This document shows positions 1 to 5,430 of a stretch of DNA of 6,787 nt, one piece after another (within the stretch, counting starts at the first letter, position 1; the number at the start of each line of letters is the position of its first letter). The position numbers were made by a program, and so were the translations under genes. A model generated the notes under the pieces. That model did not search any database and was not told the DNA's origin. It was given only the letters and a program-made list of their open reading frames with translations. Source of the stretch: Anaerolineales bacterium (GTDB taxonomy: Bacteria > Chloroflexota > Anaerolineae > Anaerolineales > Villigracilaceae); contig JAEURF010000091.1 of assembly GCA_016789205.1 (NCBI GenBank), forward strand, positions 1-6,787, given 5' to 3'.

Positions 1-231
1 GGTGTCGCCTTGATGGTTGCCATGCTAGTCACACCCGCCGCGACTGCTTCTCTGCTGTCTCATCGTTTACCTGTGATGATGATTCTCGCCGCAGGCATTG
101 CATCGTTTTCGAGTGTAATCGGTTTATATCTTTCTTATTATTTCAGTATTGCCTCTGGTTCCGCCATAGTACTAACGGCTACTGTGTTTTTCCTACTTGG
201 GTTCTTGTGGAAAAGGATGAAGTCTGTATAA
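1..231 (+). CDS. Metal ABC transporter permease, C-terminal part (5' truncated)
   Basis: The reading frame is open from base 1 to a TAA at 229-231 and has no start in the window, so this is the last 76 residues of a longer protein. It carries a run typical of the ABC-3 (ZnuB/MntB/SitC-D) permease C-terminus: GVALMVAML, then the conserved VTPAATASLL, then two hydrophobic helices (from about LPVMMILAAGIAS and from SAIVLTATVFFLLG) and a short basic tail. Proteins of this family form the membrane channel of importers for zinc, manganese or iron, working with a periplasmic or lipoprotein binding protein and an ATPase that would lie upstream. The metal cannot be told from this fragment. The next gene starts 35 bases downstream on the same strand and has its own ribosome binding site, so the two may share a transcript. 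Confidence 0.85.
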   Translation, partial: GVALMVAMLVTPAATASLLSHRLPVMMILAAGIASFSSVIGLYLSYYFSIASGSAIVLTATVFFLLGFLWKRMKSV

Positions 232-252
232 TAAAAAAATATTTTCATTCAC

Positions 253-260
253 AAAAGGAG
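253..260 (+). promoter_or_regulatory. Shine-Dalgarno site deciding the start of the SRPBCC gene
   Basis: AAAAGGAG ends six bases before the ATG at 267. This supports that ATG over the in-frame GTG at 207, which lies inside the upstream permease gene and has no comparable site. Confidence 0.8.
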
Positions 261-266
261 AAACCA

Positions 267-707
267 ATGGCACTTATTGAAACTTCCACAACAATTAACA
301 CCTCACCAGAAAAAATCTTTTCGTATGTATCAAGCCTAGATAGTCTAAAAAACGATTACGTCGTCAGTGTTGAAGCGGATGGACCCATCAAACTTGGCAC
401 AAAAATCAAAACCACTGTCAAAGCGATGAATGGCGTCCAAAATACGATTACATCCGAAGTGATTGCATTCGAACAAAATAAAATCTTCGGCACAAAAACG
501 TATGCCGCACCGCCCGCCTCTGACGTTATCAGCACATATATCCTCGAACCCGAAGGCAAAGGCACCAAAGTTATTATGCAAACGGAAGCCGTGCTAACTC
601 CACCCGGAATGCCAAACATGCCCGGCATGGAAGATATGATGAAGAAACAAATGCTAGCCGGTTACGATGCCGCACTTGCCGCGTTGAAAAAGAAAATGGA
701 AGGTTAG
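267..707 (+). CDS. SRPBCC / CoxG-like small ligand-binding protein
   Basis: The product is 146 residues, the usual size for a single-domain SRPBCC (START/Bet v1-like; polyketide cyclase or CoxG-like) protein. The pattern fits the family: an N-terminal strand MALIETSTTINTSPEKIFSYV (residues 1-21, the xxPxxxVf-type opening), alternating beta segments through residues 40-110, and a long C-terminal helix that would close the hydrophobic pocket (about 122-143). No signal peptide or membrane segment is seen, so it should be cytoplasmic. Known members bind lipids or other hydrophobic ligands, or help mature CO dehydrogenase; no coxMSL genes are visible here, so a CO dehydrogenase role cannot be assumed. 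Residues 115-129 are unusually rich in methionine (115, 118, 121, 124, 125, 129). The ATG at 267 follows a good ribosome binding site. The fold is fairly certain; ligand and role are unknown. Confidence 0.8.
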   Translation: MALIETSTTINTSPEKIFSYVSSLDSLKNDYVVSVEADGPIKLGTKIKTTVKAMNGVQNTITSEVIAFEQNKIFGTKTYAAPPASDVISTYILEPEGKGTKVIMQTEAVLTPPGMPNMPGMEDMMKKQMLAGYDAALAALKKKMEG

Positions 708-724
708 TTACTTCAGTGTACAGG

Positions 725-783
725 GTGCGTCGCACCAAATGGGTTAAGATTTTTCTAACCTGTTAGGTGCGACGCACTTTTTT
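725..783 (+). terminator. Long-stem hairpin with T-run; probable rho-independent terminator
   Basis: GTGCGTCGCACC at 725-736 pairs perfectly with GGTGCGACGCAC at 766-777 (12 bp), followed at once by six T (778-783). The 29-base loop can form a second small stem, GGTTA (742-746) with TAACC (756-760). It begins 17 bases after the SRPBCC stop and precedes a new transcription unit, which fits a terminator. Each arm is also a near-palindrome by itself (GTGCG-N-CGCAC), unlike a plain terminator, so it may be a repeat element that serves as one. Confidence 0.75.
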
Positions 784-791
784 CGTTAAGG

Positions 792-797
792 TAGAAT
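792..797 (+). promoter_or_regulatory. Candidate -10 box for the peptidase operon, with possibly leaderless start
   Basis: TAGAAT lies seven bases before the ATG at 805, so transcription starting at the usual distance would begin at or next to the start codon. There is no good Shine-Dalgarno at the normal distance; the nearest purine run (AAGG, 787-790) is too far away. I see no clear -35 hexamer. This is inferred from spacing only. Confidence 0.4.
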
Positions 798-804
798 TGC
801 GTCC

Positions 805-2286
805 ATGCAAAACAAAATTTATACATTCTTCATCATACTTTTAATCACTGCTTGTACCTCAAATTCAACTGCTGACGCGGTCACCCCAACTGTCCCTACG
901 TTTGAAGCGCCACCCGTCACAGACACACCTGCGATTCCGACAGAAACGCCTCTTCCTACGGGTACGCCTGTTCCCACGTTGGAAAGAGCTATCTACACGT
1001 TAGATGTTTTGATGGATTATGACGCGCATACCGTAACAGTGGATGAAACAATTTTGTATCCAAACTTAACGGGCAATCAACTTAATGCTTTAGTGATTGC
1101 GATTGTCCCAAACCTTTGGCAAGGAAGTTTCAACTTAACAAATATTGCAATTAATGGCGAAGCAATTACAACGTATTCTATTAATGGTCAAAGACTTGAT
1201 ATTGCACTTGCATCTTTTCTGCCTGCAAACGAAACCATTGAAATCAATATTCAATATTCATTAATACTTCCTATCAGTGAAGTGAATGACCCTAATGTAT
1301 CAAGACCTCAAATTTTCGGATATACCCAAAGACAACTCAACTTAACCAATTGGTATCCCTTTGTAGTCCCCAATATTAATGGAGAATGGATATTGCATGA
1401 CCCTTGGGCTTATGGCGAACATCTTATTTATGATGTTGCAGACTATGAAGTTAACTTAAGATTTACAGACCCAACGACCGCTCCTGTTGTTGCATCAAGT
1501 GGGTTTGCAGAACCACAAGCAGATTTTACTCGCTATAAAATCAATACCGCAAGAGCATTTGCAATATCAGCTAGCCGAGAGTACCAAGTTTCATCCACAC
1601 AGGTTGGAGATATAACTGTTTATAGTTATTATTTTCCATTTAATGAAACACCTGGCCAAGCTATATTAACTACAACTGCTCAAGCACTTCAAGTATTTAG
1701 TCAAAAATTTGGTGCATATCCGCACAAAAGTCTTTCAATTGTCATGGCGGATTTTAAAGATAGCATGGAGTTTTCCGCTTTTTATTTTCATTCTCCTTTA
1801 TATTACAGCCAATACGATGGAACACAAATGAATTACTTAACGTTTATCGGCGTTCATGAAACCGCGCATCAATGGTGGTTTGAACAAGTTGCCAGTGACC
1901 AAGCCTTACAACCTTGGTTAGATGAAACTCTTTCCACTTATTCAGAAAAAGTTTACTATGAAAATACATCCCCAGATCTCATTTCTACATGGTGGATATA
2001 TCGTGTTGATTTTTTTCAACCAGAAGGTTTTATAGATATTCCTATATATGAAGCCCAAGGCGCTGAAGCATATCGAGTGACAATATATTTGCAAGGTGCA
2101 CATTTTCTTGAAGACCTGCGTGCAAGAATCGGCGATGAAGCCTTCTTCGCGTTTCTCCAAGATTACCTCAATCAAGGGCGCGGAAAAATTGTCACTGCCA
2201 ATGATTTCTTCCGCATCTTACGCACGCATACCAGCGCCGACATTTCAGATTTGATTAATCAATATTTCCGTAGTGTTTATCAATGA
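805..2286 (+). CDS. M1-family metallopeptidase lipoprotein (first of a tandem pair)
   Basis: The product is a 493-residue exported zinc peptidase. Residues 1-17 form a lipoprotein signal peptide with lipobox ITAC and Cys17 as the predicted lipidated residue. Residues about 25-60 are a Thr/Pro-rich linker (e.g. PTETPLPTGTPVPT) that would hold the enzyme off the membrane. A beta-rich N-terminal domain follows (about 62-275), then the thermolysin-like domain. The zinc site is HETAH (351-355) with third ligand Glu374, giving the exact HEXXH-X18-E spacing of M1 peptidases. Tyr428 in IYLQGA is the likely transition-state Tyr. The exopeptidase GxMEN motif is degenerate, DSMEF at 319-323, but keeps Glu322. 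It is shorter than classic aminopeptidase N (about 850-900 residues), as expected without the large C-terminal helical domain. It probably trims peptides at the cell surface; substrate unknown. It is translationally coupled to the next gene through ATGA. Confidence 0.88.
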   Translation: MQNKIYTFFIILLITACTSNSTADAVTPTVPTFEAPPVTDTPAIPTETPLPTGTPVPTLERAIYTLDVLMDYDAHTVTVDETILYPNLTGNQLNALVIAIVPNLWQGSFNLTNIAINGEAITTYSINGQRLDIALASFLPANETIEINIQYSLILPISEVNDPNVSRPQIFGYTQRQLNLTNWYPFVVPNINGEWILHDPWAYGEHLIYDVADYEVNLRFTDPTTAPVVASSGFAEPQADFTRYKINTARAFAISASREYQVSSTQVGDITVYSYYFPFNETPGQAILTTTAQALQVFSQKFGAYPHKSLSIVMADFKDSMEFSAFYFHSPLYYSQYDGTQMNYLTFIGVHETAHQWWFEQVASDQALQPWLDETLSTYSEKVYYENTSPDLISTWWIYRVDFFQPEGFIDIPIYEAQGAEAYRVTIYLQGAHFLEDLRARIGDEAFFAFLQDYLNQGRGKIVTANDFFRILRTHTSADISDLINQYFRSVYQ

Positions 2287-3866
2287 AATCACGTATCACG
2301 TTTCACGTATCACGTTTCACGTATTATCTATTAATTTCAATTTTCTTAATCGCTTGCAATGCGCCCCTCATCACACCAACCCCCACGCCACTTTCTTTTG
2401 CACAAGTCGCGATTGAAAAACCAAATGTCAATTCAACTTCCACGCCGTTTCAACCGTCTGATTCGACGAACACACCCATCCCAACTTTTACGATAAGCCC
2501 GACGATTACATCAACTCCGACCATCACACTCACGCCTCAACCAACGGGGACAACTGGTTCTGTTCCTCCAATATCTCCTCCGCCGACAAATTCTTCACGC
2601 ACAAATTACATTCTTTATGCAACTTTGAATTTTGCAAACAAAACCATCGCCGTTGACCAAACCATTCGGTATTACAACAACACAGGCGTAAATTTAACCG
2701 AATTGGTTTTAGCTGTTCCACCAAATTTATACAACCGAGCATTTACGCTTAATACAATCACACAAGATAACACAACGATTTCTTCATACAACTTAAGCGG
2801 ACAAAGACTCACGCTCAATTTACCGCAAGCCCTCGCGGCTGGTTCAGCCACAACACTGGTGATGAACTTTAGTCTCAACATTCCACAAAAACCTGCAAAT
2901 GATGTCTTCGGCTATGACTTTAATCAAATCAACCTTGTAGATTGGTATCCATTCGTTGTACCATATCGTGGCGGATGGATTCTGCACGACGGAATGTCTT
3001 GGGGTGAAAATCTTGTTTATGATTCGTCTGATGTGGAATTAAATCTCAAAACAGATGCGGGAGTCACAATAGCGGCGGGTGCACCTGCGGAGTCTAATGG
3101 TGAATGGACGCGCTATCGCTTATACGGTGCAAGAACATTGGCATTATCGGCAAGTAGTGAATTTCTTGTGCATGAAACATCCGCAGGGAATGTGGTGATT
3201 CGCTCCTATTACTTTGCTGGCGGGTATAAAAGCGGTGCAGAAGGTGTCGCTTTATATGCGGCGCAAGCAATTAATACTTTTTCACAGCAATTTGGACCTT
3301 ATCCACACCAAGCCTTAACGATTGTTCAAACAGATATGGATGATGGACAAGAGTATGACGGTTTAATTTTTCTCGCCACAGATTTTTATAGTCAATATAA
3401 TGGCACAGCAAGAAGCAATTTAGCCACAATCGGGGTTCATGAAGTTGCCCATCAATGGTGGTATAGCCTTGTAGGAAATGACTCCGCGCTTGAACCCTGG
3501 CTAGATGAAGCACTGGCAACGTATAGTGAACGCATCTTTTACGAAAATAATTATCCTGCCAACATCAGTTGGTGGTGGCAGTTCCGTGTCAATTACTTTA
3601 ATCCCACAGGCTATGTAGATACGAATATCTATAACGGTGGCTCGTTCCGCGCTTATACCAACGCCGTATATTTTCAGGGAGCTTATTTCTTAGATGCATT
3701 GCGCGAACGAATGGGCTATGGAAATTTCTCTAAATTTCTGAAAGAATATGCCACAAGGTATGCGTATGGTCACGCCACTGGCGCGGACTTTTTTGCACTG
3801 CAAAGAGAAATTGTGAATGTGAATATCAGTGATTTGTTAAGTAAATATTTTTTTGGCTCTTATTGA
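2283..3866 (+). CDS. M1-family metallopeptidase lipoprotein (second of a tandem pair)
   Basis: The product is 527 residues and is a paralogue of the preceding protein, with shared blocks such as WYPFVVP, GWILHD/EWILHD, HQWW and PWLDE. The ATG overlaps the upstream TGA (ATGA, 2283-2286), so translation is likely coupled. The signal peptide runs to lipobox LIAC with Cys25; its basic n-region (residues 3-14) is encoded by a 7-bp repeat array. A longer Thr/Pro/Ser linker covers about 30-105. The zinc site is HEVAH (386-390) with Glu409, again HEXXH-X18-E. Tyr463 in VYFQGA is the probable catalytic Tyr. The GxMEN position reads GQEYDG (355-360), with Gln in place of Met but the key Glu357 kept. 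All catalytic residues seem intact, so this is not a decayed copy. It is likely a surface-anchored peptidase of unknown substrate. There is no alternative in-frame start between the repeat and the lipobox. Confidence 0.88.
   Translation: MKSRITFHVSRFTYYLLISIFLIACNAPLITPTPTPLSFAQVAIEKPNVNSTSTPFQPSDSTNTPIPTFTISPTITSTPTITLTPQPTGTTGSVPPISPPPTNSSRTNYILYATLNFANKTIAVDQTIRYYNNTGVNLTELVLAVPPNLYNRAFTLNTITQDNTTISSYNLSGQRLTLNLPQALAAGSATTLVMNFSLNIPQKPANDVFGYDFNQINLVDWYPFVVPYRGGWILHDGMSWGENLVYDSSDVELNLKTDAGVTIAAGAPAESNGEWTRYRLYGARTLALSASSEFLVHETSAGNVVIRSYYFAGGYKSGAEGVALYAAQAINTFSQQFGPYPHQALTIVQTDMDDGQEYDGLIFLATDFYSQYNGTARSNLATIGVHEVAHQWWYSLVGNDSALEPWLDEALATYSERIFYENNYPANISWWWQFRVNYFNPTGYVDTNIYNGGSFRAYTNAVYFQGAYFLDALRERMGYGNFSKFLKEYATRYAYGHATGADFFALQREIVNVNISDLLSKYFFGSY
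2290..2324 (+). repeat. Five tandem 7-bp repeats CACGTWT within the start of the second peptidase gene
   Basis: CACGTAT (2290-2296), CACGTTT (2297-2303), CACGTAT (2304-2310), CACGTTT (2311-2317) and CACGTAT (2318-2324) follow without a gap, alternating A and T at position 6. The array begins seven bases after the first base of the ATG and encodes the signal-peptide n-region. Seven is not a multiple of three, so any change of one or two units shifts the frame. Confidence 0.95.
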
Positions 3867-3897
3867 GATGATGAATAAAATTTGTTTATATGGAAAT

Positions 3898-3964
3898 AAT
3901 CCCGAAGGGATGGCATTTTTGTAGAAATCAATTATGCCAAATACAAATCCCGTAGGGATGGCAT
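3898..3964. repeat. Pair of 19-bp direct repeats, each containing a triloop palindrome
   Basis: The 19-mer at 3898-3916 (core ATCCC-GAA-GGGAT, then GGCAT) recurs at 3946-3964 with one difference (GTA instead of GAA in the loop). The GGCAT end of the first copy (3912-3916) can also pair with ATGCC at 3934-3938, giving a larger hairpin between the two. Such repeats resemble short dispersed palindromic elements of bacterial intergenic regions. Confidence 0.85.
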
Positions 3965-3983
3965 AGTTCTGAAAATCTCTGAC

Positions 3984-3999
3984 ACCCCTTCGGGGTTTT
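3984..3999 (+). terminator. Short GC-rich triloop hairpin, possible weak terminator
   Basis: ACCCC (3984-3988) pairs with GGGGT (3992-3996) around a TTC loop and is followed by TTT (the run TTTT covers 3996-3999). It could end transcription of the peptidase operon, but the T-run is short and it lies about 120 bases past the stop. It may simply be another member of the local palindrome family. Confidence 0.4.
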
Positions 4000-4030
4000 C
4001 TTGGGCAACTCATTAAGACTATAATCATTT

Positions 4031-4045
4031 GACCCCTACGGGGTC
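4031..4045. repeat. Triloop palindrome GACCCC-TAC-GGGGTC
   Basis: This is a perfect 6-bp stem with a TAC loop, 15 bases before the ATG of the reductase gene. It is the fourth palindrome of the spacer. With no T-run after it, it is not a standard terminator. Its place next to a candidate promoter would allow a role as a binding site, but nothing shows this. Confidence 0.75.
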
Positions 4046-4047
4046 AA

Positions 4048-4053
4048 TAAATT
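4048..4053 (+). promoter_or_regulatory. Candidate -10 box for the riboflavin operon, with possibly leaderless start
   Basis: TAAATT ends six bases before the ATG at 4060, almost the same arrangement as at 792-797. No Shine-Dalgarno precedes this ATG. A -35 hexamer is not clear (TTGACC at 4029-4034 is only 13 bases upstream of the box). Spacing is the only support. Confidence 0.35.
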
Positions 4054-4059
4054 TGTAAT

Positions 4060-4740
4060 ATGAACAGACCTTATACCTTTATCAACGTCGCAATGACGGC
4101 AGATGGAAAGATTGATACCTTTGAACGCAAAGGCTCTGCGATTTCGTCTGCGAAAGATAAAGTAAGGGTTGATGAATTGCGTGCCAGCGTGGATGGAATC
4201 CTTGTAGGCGGGAAAACTTTATCAGGTGAAGGACCCAAGTTGACAGTTAAGAATGAGGCGTTGCGTCAAAATAGAATCCAGCAGGGGCGGTCAGAAAATC
4301 CAACTAAAATTGGCGTTGCAAGCAATATAAATATTTCATTAGACTCAGATTTTATTAAGGTTGGACCCACAAAGGTAGTAATATTTACTACTTCGCAAAC
4401 ATCTATACAGCAAGTTGAAAAACTGCGCGAACTGGGTGTGGAAGTATATGTTGAAGATTCCTCACAAGTTGACCTGATGAAGATGATGCAGATTTTGAAA
4501 AAAATTGGCGTGGATACTTTAATGGTAGAAGGCGGCGGCACAATCAATTTTGAATTGATGCGGCTTGGGCTTGTAGATGAATTAATGATATATGTTGCAC
4601 CAATGATTTTCGGCGGAGCAAATGCTCCAACCTTAGCAGATGGCACAGGTCTAACACGCGAACAAGCACTAGAAATGAAATTAACTCATGTAGAAACATG
4701 GGAAGATGGTGGCACAGTTTTTCGATATAAATTTTTTTAG
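4060..4740 (+). CDS. RibD C-terminal/ArfC-type reductase (2,5-diamino-6-ribosylamino-pyrimidinone 5'-phosphate reductase)
   Basis: The product is a 226-residue stand-alone reductase of the RibD-C (dihydrofolate reductase-like) fold. Motifs in order: FINVAMTADGKI at 7-18, DELRASVDGILVG at 38-50 with GGKTL following, LMVEGGGTINFELMRLGLVDEL at 154-175 (NADPH-binding region), and APMIFGGANAP at 180-190. Length and motifs match the archaeal/fungal type (ArfC, Rib7), which uses NADPH to reduce the ribose of the product of GTP ring opening, before deamination. Bifunctional bacterial RibD would carry an N-terminal zinc deaminase of about 145 residues; it is absent here. The next gene is GTP cyclohydrolase II, which makes the substrate of this enzyme, so a riboflavin role is well supported. 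The order of reduction and deamination cannot be decided from sequence. The ATG has no ribosome binding site and may head a leaderless transcript. Confidence 0.85.
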   Translation: MNRPYTFINVAMTADGKIDTFERKGSAISSAKDKVRVDELRASVDGILVGGKTLSGEGPKLTVKNEALRQNRIQQGRSENPTKIGVASNINISLDSDFIKVGPTKVVIFTTSQTSIQQVEKLRELGVEVYVEDSSQVDLMKMMQILKKIGVDTLMVEGGGTINFELMRLGLVDELMIYVAPMIFGGANAPTLADGTGLTREQALEMKLTHVETWEDGGTVFRYKFF

Positions 4741-4743
4741 AGG
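4739..4743 (+). promoter_or_regulatory. Ribosome binding site of ribA, overlapping the upstream stop codon
   Basis: AGAGG begins within the reductase's TAG stop (4738-4740) and ends six bases before the ATG at 4750. It supports that start over the short ATG-ATA-TGA frame at 4745. Confidence 0.65.
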
Positions 4744-4749
4744 TATGAT

Positions 4750-5430
4750 ATGACTACAACAACGCACGAAAGAGTAAAACTTTTGATTCAAGAAGATGAA
4801 AATAATATTGACTTAAGCAACATTGCGGTACGCATTGAAGCGATAGCTGATTTGCCAACACGCTTTGGAGATTTTCATATTGTTGCTTTTTCAAATAATT
4901 TAGATAGCAAAGAACATGTTGCCATTTTCAAGGGCGATATTCTCAACGCCGAAAATGTACCCGTCCGTTTACATTCTGAATGTTTAACAGGCGATGTGAT
5001 GGGTTCGTATCGTTGTGATTGCCGCGACCAATTGGAACATGCACTTAAGAAAATAAATAAAATGGGTCAAGGCGTTGTTTTATATCTTCGTCAAGAAGGG
5101 CGTGGCATTGGTTTAACAAACAAAATCCGCGCTTATAGTTTACAAGACCAAGGCTTAGATACCGTTGAAGCCAATGTTGCGCTTGGCTTTCGGGATGATG
5201 AACGTGATTACACAATTGCCGCAGAAATGTTGAAAGCATTAAAAGTTAATTCAGTTCGGTTGATGACGAATAATCCCAAAAAGATTGAACAATTAAAATT
5301 ACATGGCATTCATGTCACTGAAAGATTGCCGCACATTTTGCCAACCAACAAACATAATCGCGCTTACTTAAAAACCAAAGCCGCCAAATCAGGTCACATG
5401 ATTGATTTTCATTGGGAAGCCGATGCCTAA
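4750..5430 (+). CDS. ribA: GTP cyclohydrolase II
   Basis: This 226-residue enzyme opens the imidazole ring of GTP, releasing formate and pyrophosphate, as the first committed step of riboflavin synthesis in the cytoplasm. The signature is complete: VRLHSECLTGDVMGSYRCDC (72-91) with zinc ligands Cys78, Cys89 and Cys91; the GTP-binding RQEGRGIGL (114-122); YSLQDQGLDTVEAN (129-142); DDERDY (149-154), holding the catalytic Asp region; and RLMTNNPKKI (170-179). It is a stand-alone RibA with no RibB (DHBP synthase) domain. Compared with E. coli RibA (196 residues) it has about 25 extra N-terminal residues (MTTTTHERVKLLIQ...) and a slightly different C-terminal end. It lies nine bases after the reductase gene and overlaps the SDR gene, so the three form one operon. 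Confidence 0.95.
   Translation: MTTTTHERVKLLIQEDENNIDLSNIAVRIEAIADLPTRFGDFHIVAFSNNLDSKEHVAIFKGDILNAENVPVRLHSECLTGDVMGSYRCDCRDQLEHALKKINKMGQGVVLYLRQEGRGIGLTNKIRAYSLQDQGLDTVEANVALGFRDDERDYTIAAEMLKALKVNSVRLMTNNPKKIEQLKLHGIHVTERLPHILPTNKHNRAYLKTKAAKSGHMIDFHWEADA

Larger units (their letters stand above)
3867..4059. other. Intergenic spacer with palindromic repeats
   Basis: This 193-base gap separates the peptidase pair from the riboflavin operon. It holds four short palindromes (listed separately) in AT-rich sequence and no plausible gene. A minus-strand frame across it spells repeated IPTG/IPSG-like blocks that simply reflect the repeats. No FMN riboswitch-like sequence is visible. Confidence 0.7.

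Noticed and set aside
207..266. In-frame GTG extension of the SRPBCC gene
   Set aside because: The extension overlaps the permease gene, has no ribosome binding site, and its residues do not fit the SRPBCC start; the ATG at 267 has a strong site.
2283..3866. Second peptidase as a decaying duplicate
   Set aside because: The frame is intact and HEXXH-X18-E, the motif Glu and the candidate catalytic Tyr are all kept.
3837..4028. Minus-strand 63-residue open frame in the spacer
   Set aside because: Its IPTG/IPSG-like blocks come from the palindromic repeats; there is no ribosome binding site and it runs into the end of the peptidase gene.
3898..4045. CRISPR array
   Set aside because: Only two of the four units share sequence beyond the stem, spacing is irregular, and no cas genes are present.
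3867..4059. FMN riboswitch upstream of the riboflavin operon
   Set aside because: The spacer is only 193 bases of AT-rich sequence with simple triloop palindromes; none of the conserved RFN element blocks is visible.
4266..4646. Minus-strand 126-residue open frame inside the reductase gene
   Set aside because: It lies entirely within a well-supported plus-strand gene with family motifs and has no recognisable features of its own.
5402..5422. In-frame TTG extension of the SDR gene
   Set aside because: The Rossmann strand begins right after the ATG at 5423 (MPKNIIITGA), which has a purine run upstream; the TTG adds seven residues outside the fold.
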